Shown here in pieces: positions 25,934 to 35,534 of a stretch of 64,000 nt of DNA. Source of the DNA: Actinomyces lilanjuaniae. Lineage in GTDB: Bacteria > Actinomycetota > Actinomycetes > Actinomycetales > Actinomycetaceae. The stretch spans positions 1,302,001 through 1,366,000 of the forward strand of contig NZ_CP032514.1 in assembly GCF_003606385.1 (NCBI RefSeq), given 5' to 3'. The notes beneath the pieces were generated by a model. That model saw only the letters and a program-made list of their open reading frames with translations. It was not told where the DNA came from and made no database searches. The position numbers and the translations under genes were made by a program. The first letter of the stretch is position 1; each line of letters opens with the position of its first letter.

Positions 25934-26739
25934 GCCCCCTCCTCCTGCCACACCACCCGGTCGAACCGGTCCCACGACAGACCACGCGCACCCAGGCCGT
26001 CCCAGGTCATGCCTACCGCGTCAAGGTCGTCCCACACAGAGACCGCCAGCAGCGTGCCCGGCTGGGGCACCGACACCAGGGCACCCTTGATCTGCCAGGA
26101 CCGCTCGGCCACGTCCAGGCGGGCGGCCCGGGCGTGCGACACGCTGGTGAGGACCATGACCGTCACCAGCGGCACGTCGCACGCTCCCCGCTGGCACTGG
26201 TAGCACCAGCGGGGGTTGTGGAACAGGGCCACCGGCACGGGCCTGGCCGCCAGCGCGGCCAGGCCCCGCGTGTGCACCGGGGTGGTACGGGCGGTCAGCG
26301 AGACCGTGCCCGCACCCATGGCCGGGGCCATGACCGCCACAGGCGTGGGGCGCCCCGGCACCTCATGAAGGGTGACCCGCTGGTCGGTCTCACGCTCGTC
26401 ACCGCCCTGCCACAGCAGGTCAACAGCAGACCCACCGGTGACCTCGGTCAGCAGCGAGCGGCCCGACCAGGGGCGCACCACCGGCTCTGAGGCCGCCAAC
26501 CCGCCGTCCCAGGAGACCCGGTAGACCACGGGGGTGTTGACCGGGGCCAGGGCGTCACCCAGGACCAGCTGGGAGCCGCCCCAGGTACGCGAGCCGCCCC
26601 GGACCGGCCACGACTCACCCCTGGCCGTCCCGGTGACCGTGATAGCGGCACCGTCAGGGACGGTCCCCGCCTCCACGACCACCTGCATGACCGGGGCCTG
26701 CCCAGCCGGAGCCCTCACCACTAAACCCACCGCGCTCAC
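25930..26739 (-). CDS. Minor tail protein, distal-tail-like
   Basis: 269 aa from GTG 26739, located immediately after the tape measure gene, where the distal tail protein is normally found. It has a CYQCQRGACD cysteine cluster near the middle of the C-terminal half and ends FDRVVWQEEGA. The stop overlaps the start of the next tail gene. Family assignment is from position only. Confidence 0.6.
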   Translation of the reverse strand: MSAVGLVVRAPAGQAPVMQVVVEAGTVPDGAAITVTGTARGESWPVRGGSRTWGGSQLVLGDALAPVNTPVVYRVSWDGGLAASEPVVRPWSGRSLLTEVTGGSAVDLLWQGGDERETDQRVTLHEVPGRPTPVAVMAPAMGAGTVSLTARTTPVHTRGLAALAARPVPVALFHNPRWCYQCQRGACDVPLVTVMVLTSVSHARAARLDVAERSWQIKGALVSVPQPGTLLAVSVWDDLDAVGMTWDGLGARGLSWDRFDRVVWQEEGA

Positions 26740-26752
26740 CCCCTCACAGGAC

Positions 26753-29700
26753 TCAGCGGGCGCGCCCAGACAGCGCCTGACGGGCACGGGCGACACCAGC
26801 AGCCACGACCTCCACGTGGGAGTCAAAGCCCCTGGTGTCGTCAACAACGAGACTCACCCTCGCCCCGTCCAGGGCTCCCGCCAGGTCAACCCCACGCGCC
26901 GCGAGCGCTGAGACAGCGTCCCACTGGGGTCCGGTGAGGACCGCCTCGGGTCGGCGGGTGAGGTTGACGGCGGTGGTGAGCCCTGGTGGCAGGACGCCCC
27001 CGGCGTCGTACTTGCGGCCCCCGTAGCGCCCGACCGAGGGGGACCCCCAGATGGCGGTCTCCCGGCCGGACAGGCCTGCCCGGGGCTCCTCGACCATGGA
27101 GTTGCCGCCGGAGTAGATGGCGACGTGCCAGGCTGGTCTGCCCCAGAAGAGGAGGTCTCCAGGGACCTTGGCTCCCCAGGCGACGGGGGCGGAGCCGGAC
27201 TGGTACCCGGCTGCGGTCAGGCGGGGCCATCCCCAGCCGAGCTGGCGGGCGGCCCAGTAGACGAGCCCGGAGCAGTCCAGCCCTGGCGGGATGGAGCTTC
27301 CGCCCCACACGTAGGGGACGCCGATGGCCTTGCGGGCTGCGGCGACCAGGCCGGTGGCCGGGCCGCCTGCCGCGCCGCCTGCTGAGGTCTCGGTCCCCTT
27401 CTTGAACCAGCTCCTGATGCTGGACCACCACTTCTTGGGCACAGCCTTGACCGTCTGCGCCCAGAGGTCGGGGCCGAGCTGGTTGAGCAGGGCGTCGGCT
27501 GGCTTGGTGACCAGGTTGGTGACGGCTCCCAGGGGGTCGGACAGGATGTCCGAGACGGCGTCGGCGGTGTCCTTGACCCAGGAGACGGCTGAGGAGACGG
27601 TGTTCTTGAGGCTGCCCCAGATGCCTCCGTCGGCGAAGGCCACCTGGCCCCGGCGCGACCCGGTGTCCCGACGGTGGCCAGGCCTGCCCCACGGGCGGAG
27701 TTGACGGCGTCCAGCCACCTCTTGCCGCCCAGGGCGCGCAGGGCGTCGGGGCGGATGATCCCCTCCCCGCCGGACAGGGCGATGGCCCCGCCCCGTCGGG
27801 GGAGTAGAAGTGGTAGACATCCTTTCCCGGGTGTAGCCGGGGGTCATGGTCTGGCCCCACAGGCCGCCTGTGGCGTACCCGGGGATGGGGCTGACCGAGG
27901 GCAGCCGCAGTGACAGGCCCACCTTGGAGGCGACCGTGTCGAACATCTTCTTCACGCCGTCGCGGTAGACGGTGTTGATCACGAAGTTCACGGGCCGGGC
28001 GGCCGCGCCCCTGACTGCGTCGAACGCCTTCTGGACCGTGGTCCTGAAGGTGCTGAACGCGTTGCCGACGATACGCACTGCGGTCCTGAGCCGGGGGAAG
28101 ACGGTGCCGGTCAGGAAGCCGACCACGGTGGAGACCACTGTGCGTATCCCGTTGAACGCGGGGGTGACCACGTTGTTCCACAGCCAGGACACCACCGTGC
28201 CGACCAGGTTGACCGCGGTCCTGAGCCTGGGGAAGACGGTGCCGGTCAGGAAGCCGACCACGGTGGAGACCACTGTGCGTATCCCGTTGAACGCGGGAGC
28301 CACCACGTTGTTCCACAGCCACGTGACCACCGGGGCGACCACGTTGGTGATGAACGCCCGCAACGCGGCCAGCGAGGGTCTGACCACGTTGTTCCACGCC
28401 CAGGACACCACCGTGGCGATCCCCCGGAACGCGGGGGCCACTACGTTGTTCCACAGCCACGTGACCACCGGGGCGACCACGTTGGTGATGAACGCCCGCA
28501 ACGCGGCCAGCGAGGGTCTGACCACGTTGTTCCACGCCCAGGACACCACCGTGGCGATCCCCCGGAACGCGGGGCCACTACGTTGTTCCACAGCCACGTG
28601 ACCACCGGGGCGACCACGTTGGTGATGAACGCCCACATGGCGGCCAGTGACGGCTTGACCACGTTGTTCCACGCCCAGGACACCACCGTGGCGATCCCCT
28701 GCCAGGCGGGTACCACCACACCGGTCCAGAAGGAGCTCACAGCAGGGCGAGGGTGCCGGTGACCCACGTCCACATGGCCGACAGGGCCGGGTAGATCACG
28801 TTGTTCCACGCGTCAGACACCGCCGAGGAGATCCCCTGCCAGGCGGGTACCACCACACCGGTCCAGAAGGAGCTCACAGCAGGGGCGAGGGTGCCGGTGA
28901 CCCACGTCCACATGGCCGACAGGGCCGGGTAGATCACGTTGTTCCACGCGTCAGACACCGCCGAGGAGATCCCCTGCCAGGCGGGCACCACGACACCGGT
29001 CCAGAAGGACTGCATCCCGGGGGCGAGGGTGCCGGTGACCCAGTCCCACACCCCGGAGGCGGCGGACCTGACGGCGTCCCACGCGCCCTGGACGACCTCC
29101 CGGAAGGTCTCGGACCTCTGGTAGGCCATCACCAGGCCCGCGCCAAGCGCCACCAGGGCGGTGACCACCAGGCCGACGGGGTTGGCGCGCAGGACGACGT
29201 TGAGCGCCGCCTGGGCCACCGACCACGCCCTGGTCACGAGGCTGACCGCCAGGACCGTGCCCTTCCACAGCACGAGGGCGCCCACCAGGACCCTGACCAC
29301 GGACTCGTCGGCCAGCAGCGCGGAGGCCAGGCCGACCGCCCACGACAGCAGCGGGGCGCCGACGAGGACCACGGCCTCCAGGACGGAGGCCAGGACCGGC
29401 AGGATGCTGGACGCCATGTCGGCCAGGACCGGGACGAGCACGCCCAGGGCGGACACCAGCCCGTCACCGACCTGGGCGACCAGGTCCACCAGGACCGGGG
29501 CGAGCACGCCCAGCAGGCGGGTGAGCACTGGGACCAGGTCCGTGGCCAGCTCGGCCAGCGGCGGCACCACCGCGGTGACCACCCCGGCCAGGGCGTCACC
29601 GAGCACGCCCGCCAGGTCGCCGACGGCACCCACGAGCACCTGCGCAGGTCCGGACAGGCTGGACACGACCCCCAGGACCACCCTGAACGCCCCGCCCAGC

Positions 29701-31841
29701 GCCGAGCGCAGGGCGGGGGAGGCGGCCACCAGGGCGGCGACGGTCCCGGCGACCAGCCCCACCGGGCCGGAGACCGCTGGCAGCAGCCTGCCGATCAGCG
29801 GGAGGCTGGCAGCCCACGAGGACAGTATGCCCGCGCCCGCCCCCAGGGCAGGCAGCAGGACACTGACCAGCGGGCCGGTACCGATCTCGGACAGCAGCCC
29901 GCCCAACTTCCTGGCATGGGAGGCGACGGTGGCCATGAAAGGCCCGGCCACCGCCTTGAGCCGCTCGGCCCGGGCCGTGACCCGCCCCTCCAGGACCGAC
30001 CCGACCTGCTCCAGGACCGGCTTGACCCTCTCGGTGACCTGGTCAGCGAGCTCGATGACCGCGCCGAGGGAGGCCCTCACCGCAGGCATCACCGGCCTGA
30101 ACGCCGCCTCGCCCATACGGGACAGGGCGGCGTAGGTGTTGGCCACCGCCCCACGGACCGTGTCCGCCGACGCCAGCGCCGCCCCCGCCGAGTTGGCCTG
30201 GACCGCCTTGAGGAAGTCGTCGGCCGAGACGAGCCCGGCGGAGATGTCCTCCTGGATCTGGGCCAGGGACACCCCTGCCTCCTCAGCCAGCCACTGGAAC
30301 ACCGGGATGCCCCGGTTGGCCAGCTGGTACATGTCCTGGGTCTGGACCTTGCCCTTGGACATGACCTGGTTGAAGACCAGGCCGACGTTGTCCAGGGAGT
30401 CCCCGGACAGGGTCGCGACGTCAGCGATGGAGGACAGGTAGGAGGTCAGCTGCTCGCCCTGCTCCACCCCTGCGGCCACGGCGGTAGCGGCCACGGTCGC
30501 GGCGTCACCCAGGCCGAAGGCCGTCCCCCGCACCGACTCCAGCGCGGAGTCCATGATCGAGGACACCGACGCGGCGTCGTGCCCCAGGCCCTTGAGCTTG
30601 GCCTGGGCGTCCTCAATGTTGAGCGCCCTGCTGATACCGCCCCTGAGGGCGAGACCTCCAACAGCGGCGGTCACCGCCCCAAGACCCGTGGCAGCGGCCC
30701 CGGCCAGGGAGGAGAACGCCTGGCCCAGGTGGGCGGTGACCGCCCTGGCGGCCGAGGCGGCGGACGGGGCCAGCTGGCTCAGGTGGCTCCTGGCGGAGGA
30801 GACCGCGCTGGCCACCCGGCCGAAGGCCGTCACGGCTACCGGCCCCAGGCGGGAGCCGATCTGGGAGGCGGCCGAGACGGCCCTCTGCCCGAGCTGGCTC
30901 ACCAGACCGCCCACCTTGCCCAGCCGCTCCCGCAGCGGGGCCGTGGCCGAGGCGATCCGGGTGAACGCCCCGGCAAACGGGGCAACCATGTCCACGGCCC
31001 TGCCACCCAGGGTCCTGGCCGCCTCACCCGCCCAGGACAGGTGCCCCCTGAGCGTGGAGGTCGCAGCAGCCAGCCGCCCGAGGGCACCCTGCCCGGAGAC
31101 GATGCCGGAGCGCATCTCCTCCAGGCCGGAGCGCAGGGACCTCACCCCAGAAGCCACGCCCTCGACGTCGCCCCGGGCCGCAGCCCTGAATATCTGCACG
31201 CCCCCGCCCACGGCCTGGCGCAGGCCGCTGACAGCGGAGCGCAGCCCAGAGACACTGCCGACCTGCTTGCTGGTCTCGCTGCTGGCCCTCTGCGTGGCCC
31301 GGGCCAGGGCGTCCTGGGCCGTCCGCGACTTGACAGTCGCGTCGTCCAGGTCCCTGCGCGCCCTGAGAAGCGCGCTCTCAGCCTGGTCAGCCTCCCGGTC
31401 AGCCGCTGCCACCAGCTCCCGGGCACGGGCGAGACCGGCCTCGCCGTCCGCTATCCCCTGAGCGTCCCCGTTAGCCCGGGCATCAGCCAGGAGGTCCTCC
31501 TCAATAACCACCCTCCGGGTCGCCTTGACCTCGCCCTCCCGGGCGGCCTTGACCCTCTGGGTAGCCTTCTCCACCGCCTCCTGGGCGGAGACGACCGCAC
31601 GCCCGGCGTCGTCGGCCTCCCGCCTCAGGCGGGGCACCGACTTCCCGAAGGCGTCACCGATGTCGTTGGCGACCTTCTCACCCAGGGAGGAGGACGTCTT
31701 CCGGAAGGACTCCGTCAGCGCCTTCCCACCAGCCTGCCCGGCGGAGGGCATGCCAGAGGTGACCTCTGACCTCACGCGGCTGGAGAACCCCCTCAGGGAG
31801 GGGATGACGTCAACGTAGACCGACCCTGCCTGGTAGGCCAC
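26753..31841 (-). CDS. Tail tape measure protein with C-terminal NlpC/P60 domain, frame interrupted several times
   Basis: Sets tail length and helps DNA entry. About 1,690 codons from GTG 31841. The N-terminus MAYQAGSVYVDVIPSLRGF is typical. A coiled coil follows, then a TP901-type core (about 420-600: LKGLGHDAASVSSIMDSALES, LVFNQVMSKGKVQTQDMYQLANRGIPVFQWL), hydrophobic Val/Leu/Ala-rich helices, tandem repeats with WNNVV and FWTGVVVPAWQGI, and finally an NlpC/P60 domain (VPYVWGGSSIPPGLDCSGLVYWAARQLG, Cys nucleophile, AWHVAIYSGG). Breaks lie at 28745, 28571 and around 27670-27830. The first two are one G short compared with intact repeat copies nearby, which argues for sequence error. Confidence 0.85.
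28097..29020 (-). repeat. Tandem repeats inside the tape measure gene
   Basis: Two repeat families. Units of about 138 bp (46 codons, containing WLWNNVVAPAFRGI and SLAALRAFITNVVAPVV) occur about three times at 28300-28700. A unit of about 140 bp encoding TGTLAPAVSSFWTGVVVPAWQGI occurs three times at 28720-29020. Several copies are almost identical in DNA, which suggests recent duplication. Confidence 0.75.
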
Positions 31842-31906
31842 GACACACCACCCCCTCACCGGGCTCCACCTCGGGCACGAGCACCCTCGCCCCGACGGGA
31901 CGAGGC

Positions 31907-32370
31907 TCAGCGGCTGGCCAGCGCGTGCGGCGTCATCTGGGCAATCACGTCCTCAAGGGAGGCGACCTGCTGGCGGGTCATCGCCTCGTCGACAAGCGAC
32001 ACCGGGTGAGGGAACCGCACCTTCCTCGCACCCGCGAGCGCGGCGACGAGGTCGTAGAGGGCGGCGACGGCGGCGACCTCGGGAGTCCACTCCCTGAGGG
32101 ACAGGCCCCTGGGCCGCTGCTCGTCGCTGGTGTCGTCGCTGTCCTGGGCGGCCAGCATCATGGCGGCGATCTCCTCCGACACCTGCGGGTCGCGGACCAT
32201 GGCGTCCCAGGTGCGTGACTCCGGGGGCAGCTGGTGGACCAGGTCGATGATCTGGCGCCACCGGTGGTCGCGGGCCGATGCAGCCAGGTCCACGCCGTAG
32301 TAGGAGTGGAGGTCGGCGCGGACCTGGGGCCGGAACCGGGTCAGGCAGGTGAGGAGGAGCCGTCTTCCCC
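31907..32370 (-). CDS. Tail assembly chaperone, downstream (T-type) reading frame
   Basis: The frame has no good start of its own. It extends upstream past the stop of the G-type gene as RRLLLTCLTRFRPQVRADLHSYYGVDLAAS, the normal beginning of the T domain in tail chaperone pairs, and continues to 31907 (about 150 residues). It is one base back (-1) relative to the G-type frame, so it is probably made as a G-T fusion by ribosomal frameshifting in the GGGGGAA run at 32365-32371. It lies just before the tape measure gene, the universal position. If the G run is really six bases, the two would be one continuous gene. Confidence 0.75.
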
Positions 32371-32703
32371 CGGTGTGCCGACCGCCTCCTGGTAGTACTC
32401 CATGAGGGAGCGGATCAGGGCGGCGACCGTGCGCATGGAGGGTCGGGCCTCCTTGAGGAGGCGGTAGTCCTCCTCGGACAGCCAGGACTCCAGCAGGGAC
32501 CGCATGGAGGGGAGGCCTCCGCTGTCAGCCGCCTCGACCTGGGTGATGATCGTGTCCGCCTTCTCGAAGGGCAGGTCGTTGATGTCGGGGAAGGTGATGA
32601 ACTTGGAGGCTCCGACGCCGACCCGGAAGGGCTCCCGTGTCGTCTCGTTCTCCAGGGAGGAGAGCCTGGACAGGTTGGTGCTGATCGTGATGCTGTCGCT
32701 CAC
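32341..32703 (-). CDS. Tail assembly chaperone, upstream (G-type) frame
   Basis: 120 aa, MSDSITISTNLSRLSSLEN to GSSSPA. It is acidic and helical in the second half (SMRSLLESWLSEEDYRLLKEAR, ALIRSLMEYYQEAVG). It is placed between major tail protein and tape measure genes and overlaps the T-type frame. Such proteins bind the tape measure protein during tail assembly. Its start overlaps the stop of the small gene upstream by 4 bases. Confidence 0.78.
   Translation of the reverse strand: MSDSITISTNLSRLSSLENETTREPFRVGVGASKFITFPDINDLPFEKADTIITQVEAADSGGLPSMRSLLESWLSEEDYRLLKEARPSMRTVAALIRSLMEYYQEAVGTPGEDGSSSPA
32365..32371 (-). promoter_or_regulatory. Candidate ribosomal frameshift site
   Basis: GGGGGAA on the minus strand, in G-type frame as CCG GGG GAA. 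It is the only homopolymeric slip site in the overlap of the two chaperone frames before the G-type stop at 32341. Because other G runs in this window seem one base short, a plain missing base is an alternative. Confidence 0.55.
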
Positions 32704-32917
32704 TGGTGCTGCTCCTCCCGGTCCTTCCTGGCAGCCGTCTTGTCAGCCGGGGCCTTGGCGGGTGCGGAGCCGACCACCGCCGAGGCGGGCCTGGAGGTGC
32801 CACCGTCGTCGGTCTTCTTCCACCCCTGGGCGCGCAGGGTGACCTCCTCCGCAGGGACGCTGGTCTCGATGGTGAGGGGCTCCTTGATCCCGCAACGGTC
32901 CTGGTGAACCTGGTCAT
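32700..32917 (-). CDS. Small tail-module protein of about 72 aa, frame interrupted once
   Basis: ATG 32917 with AAAGGAGAGG upstream. It reads MTRFTRTVAG and then, after adding one G at the CCC run 32889-32891 (plus), IKEPLTIETSVPAEEVTLRAQGWKKTDDG to the stop at 32700. The C-terminus is Lys/Ala-rich. Function unknown; it lies between the major tail and chaperone genes. Confidence 0.5.
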
Positions 32918-33606
32918 GACTGTCCTCTCCTTTGGTATCCGTGGTTACGCGGCGGCGTAGCCGAGGGCGTCCTTGTGGCGGACCGGGCCGGTGCCGCCGA
33001 GGTAGTGGCGGCAGGGGTGCCCAGGACCGGGTCGGTGAAGATGTCCAGGGTGACCTGGGCCTGTACCGCGTCGCTGGAGTTCCACGTCTCCTCGGGCACC
33101 TCCGCGAGCTTGACCAGCGGGTAGCCGCGACCGACGAGCCACTGGTCGGAGGCGGGGCCGTCCTTGGAGACGACCAGGGCGCGGAACTCCTCCTGGTCGG
33201 GGACCGGCATCTCGTCGAAGACCACCGCGCCGGAGGCCGCGTCCTGGGTGACGGTGGACAGGTCCACCCCGTAGATGAGCTGCTGGAAGTTGCGCTTGAG
33301 CGTCTCGTAGGCGGTGAACTGGATGGACTTGGCCACCTTGGTGATGTCGGTACGGACCGGCTCGATGTAGCCCAGTGCCTCGACCTCCTCCTTGGAGGTG
33401 TCGGAGCCGAAGGTGTACCCGTCAGGGGTGACGAGGCCGACGGGCCACCACGCCTCGTCCAGCTCCCTGAGGCTGGTGGGGCCGTCCATGATGTCCTCGG
33501 GCATGTCAGCCGTCGTGGGGGCCAGGAACATGATCGCGGCCTTCGTCTTCCTGACGAGGTTGCGGTTGTCCGCAGCGGTCTTGAGCGCGTCAAAGGTGGG
33601 AGCCAT
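32914..33606 (-). CDS. Major tail (tube) protein
   Basis: About 220 aa, starting MAPTFDALKTAADNRNLVRK. The body has the mixed beta composition of tail tube proteins (AIMFLAPTTADMPEDIMDGP, YTFGSDTSKEEVEALGYIEPVRTDITK, FRALVVSKDGP, FTDPVLGTP). Near the 3' end another frame reads HYLGGTGPVRHKDALGYAAA and stops at 32945, a more familiar ending for actinophage major tail proteins. One base is therefore probably missing near 33020, and the true stop would then be 32945. It lies directly upstream of the chaperone genes, as expected. Confidence 0.75.
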   Translation of the reverse strand: MAPTFDALKTAADNRNLVRKTKAAIMFLAPTTADMPEDIMDGPTSLRELDEAWWPVGLVTPDGYTFGSDTSKEEVEALGYIEPVRTDITKVAKSIQFTAYETLKRNFQQLIYGVDLSTVTQDAASGAVVFDEMPVPDQEEFRALVVSKDGPASDQWLVGRGYPLVKLAEVPEETWNSSDAVQAQVTLDIFTDPVLGTPAATTSAAPARSATRTPSATPPRNHGYQRRGQS

Positions 33607-33630
33607 GGTGTGGTGTCCTCTCGGTGCTGG

Positions 33631-34023
33631 CTAGTCGGTAGTTCTATGGACGACACCGACTACCATCGAACAGGTGTCCATGGTGTCGGTGAAGGGCTTG
33701 AACGTCGGCAGAGACTCCACCCTCACCTCGTCGACGTACCCGGCGACCGTGTCGTGGGGGCCGCCCGCGAGCGCGGCCAGGGCCTTCTCGGCGAGGGTGG
33801 TGGCTGTCGGGGTGTCGGCGGGATCGTCGGTGGTGGGCGCGGGGGCGTAGACGGTGATGCCGACGCGGTCCATGCGGTCGATGTCGGTGAGGGTGCCGCC
33901 GCCCGCGTTGTAGACGTGGGTGACGGGCAGGTCCTGGGCGAAGTCGCGAGTGAGGTGGGCTGCGGTGGGCAGGTCGTGGGCCTCCAGGTGGGCGCGGACC
34001 ATGGCCACGGGGTCAGCTGTCAC
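33631..34023 (-). CDS. Tail terminator-like protein
   Basis: 130 aa, starting MTADPVAMVRAHLEAHDLP. It sits just upstream of the major tail gene, the usual place for the tail completion/terminator protein that caps the tube. The size and the pattern (short helix, then DRVGITVYAPAP, then a C-terminal strand SMVVGVVHRTTD) fit. No decisive motif is present. Confidence 0.6.
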   Translation of the reverse strand: MTADPVAMVRAHLEAHDLPTAAHLTRDFAQDLPVTHVYNAGGGTLTDIDRMDRVGITVYAPAPTTDDPADTPTATTLAEKALAALAGGPHDTVAGYVDEVRVESLPTFKPFTDTMDTCSMVVGVVHRTTD

Positions 34024-34054
34024 GGTGATCTCCTCTCCTGGTAGTGGCAGGGGG

Positions 34055-34430
34055 CTATGAGCGGGCGGTGCGGGCTCCGGCCAGCCCGCCCAGGACGTGG
34101 CGCCCGGGCACGACGAACTGGTAGTAGGTCGTCGCCGACGCCGCAGGGGCCACGGCGCCGAGGTGGCCGAACTCCACGGGCGCGGCGTGGTCGGCGGTCA
34201 TCTCCACGCGCGCCCCGGCCCGCGCCTCGGTGCCCGCGCGGCCGCGATGGACCACCGTGGCCGGGACGGCCTGCACAGAGGCGCGCAGCGCCCCGGAGAC
34301 CGCTGGTGCTGCTTCCTGGACGACGGGGACCATGTCCTGGGCCGTGGCGAGCACGGCCGCCCCTACGGCGGGGGAGGCCAGGAAGGCGGCCAGCCCCTGG
34401 TGGTCGGGCACGTACCTGGGACCAGACACA
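34055..34430 (-). CDS. HK97 gp10-like head-tail joining protein
   Basis: 124 aa from GTG 34430 (MSGPRYVPDHQGLAAFL). A helical first half (ATAQDMVPVVQEAAPAVSGALRASV) is followed by ADHAAPVEFGHLG, which resembles the Y-A-x-x-V-E-F-G-T motif of gp10 family proteins. The gene order (connector, stopper, this gene, terminator, major tail) supports it. Confidence 0.65.
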
Positions 34431-34463
34431 GCCGACCACCCCCCAGGTCCTCGTCGTGGTGGC

Positions 34464-34820
34464 CTAGCGGGCTCTGCGCAGGGACACGACCACGCCCAGG
34501 GGCCACGAGCCGGGCTCGCCGGTGACGTCCCAGTCACCGGCCAGGGGGTGCCCGGCGGGCACCACCACCCGGTCGGTGGGGGCGACCACCGTGCCCGGCG
34601 GGGCGTAGAGGCGGGCCTGGTCGTCGGTGAGGGTGCCCGGGACGGTGGAGGTCGCGCGGGGCTCCTCGGAGGAGGAGAAGGTGACCGCCACACCGGGCAG
34701 GACACGCTCCTGCCCGGGACGCAGCCGACCCTCCCGGTCGCGGCCGGGACCGGACACGACGGTGACCGTGGTGCGCCACCAGCGGGGGATGACCCTCAGC
34801 CAGTCCACGGGGGAGCCCAC
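34464..34820 (-). CDS. Head-tail stopper-like protein
   Basis: 118 aa, MGSPVDWLRVIPRWWRTTVTVV to LRRAR. It is beta-rich, with WPLGVVVSLRRAR at the end, typical of small SPP1-gp16-type stopper proteins. It overlaps the connector gene upstream by 25 bases. Assignment rests on order and size. Confidence 0.55.
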   Translation of the reverse strand: MGSPVDWLRVIPRWWRTTVTVVSGPGRDREGRLRPGQERVLPGVAVTFSSSEEPRATSTVPGTLTDDQARLYAPPGTVVAPTDRVVVPAGHPLAGDWDVTGEPGSWPLGVVVSLRRAR

Positions 34821-35218
34821 CCCCTCGGCCTGCCGGGAGCGGAGAACACCTGCTGGCGGCGCCTCCTGATGCCCAGGGCGCGCATCTCCTCGTCACTGAT
34901 GTAGAGGCCCCCAGGGTCGTCACCACCGAAGGTAACGCTCCTGGTGAGCGGGCCGGTGGTCTCGCTGGAGGTGCGTATCCTCTCCGGGTTGGAGACCACG
35001 CGCAGCACCATGTCCACGACGACGTCGCGGGCGGTGGAGGCCAGGTCCGGGTCGGTGGCCAGGCGGGAGGCCAGGCGGCGGTCCAGGCCGAGCAGGCGGC
35101 GCGTGGCCCGCCCGACGAGCCTGGTCAGGGCCTCCTCACCGGGGAGGTCCTCGACGTCGAGCAGCCACGCGTCACGCACGTCCTGCGCCTCAGCCAGGAC
35201 CGGCATCACCATCGTCAT
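34796..35218 (-). CDS. Head-tail connector (Gp19/Gp15-like)
   Basis: 140 aa from ATG 35218 (MTMVMPVLAEAQDVRDAWL). It is helical with Arg-rich repeats (LTRLVGRATRRLLGLDRRLA) and the segment DVVVDMVLRVVSNPERIRTSSE. That is close to the conserved VVxxVxRVLRNPxGxxSE pattern of actinophage connector proteins, and is followed by ISDEEMRALG. It is the first gene after the capsid group. Confidence 0.75.
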   Translation of the reverse strand: MTMVMPVLAEAQDVRDAWLLDVEDLPGEEALTRLVGRATRRLLGLDRRLASRLATDPDLASTARDVVVDMVLRVVSNPERIRTSSETTGPLTRSVTFGGDDPGGLYISDEEMRALGIRRRRQQVFSAPGRPRGWAPPWTG

Positions 35219-35531
35219 CCTCCTCCGGGTCGCGGTCGGCCTCGTCGGCCAGGACCATGAGGATGTCTGCCTTGCTCCTGGCAGCCCCCAGGCTGACGCC
35301 CTGGTGGGCGGCCCAGGCGCGCAGGTCAGCGACGGTCCACGACTGGTCGGGCACCGGCAGCGTCCCCGGAGTAGCGGGCGGGGTGCTGGTGTCCTCGTGG
35401 GCACCGGGCTCCCAGCAGGCGGGGTTGGTGATCAGGGCCGCCTCCTGGGCGGAGGGGACCGTACCGGCCGGGAGCATGAGGCTCCCGGCCCGGCCGTGGA
35501 CCACCACGTGGGTAGCCAGGCGGCGGCCCAC
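35190..35531 (-). CDS. Small capsid-region protein with a HeH/LEM-like fold
   Basis: 113 aa. The C-terminal half QSWTVADLRAWAAHQGVSLGAARSKADILMVLADEA looks like a short helix-extended-loop-helix (HeH/LEM/SAP-like) domain, often found in small proteins after the major capsid gene. The tail is acidic. It overlaps the connector gene. Function unknown. Confidence 0.6.
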   Translation of the reverse strand: MGRRLATHVVVHGRAGSLMLPAGTVPSAQEAALITNPACWEPGAHEDTSTPPATPGTLPVPDQSWTVADLRAWAAHQGVSLGAARSKADILMVLADEADRDPEEDDDGDAGPG

Positions 35532-35534
35532 CGG

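Noticed and set aside
24866..26203. 445-codon plus-strand frame opposite tail genes
   Set aside because: Antisense shadow; the minus-strand genes have proper overlaps and tail-like composition.
29916..31769. 617-codon plus-strand open frame opposite the tape measure gene
   Set aside because: Shadow of the minus-strand tape measure coding sequence; Gly/Arg/His-rich with no recognisable domain and no ribosome site.
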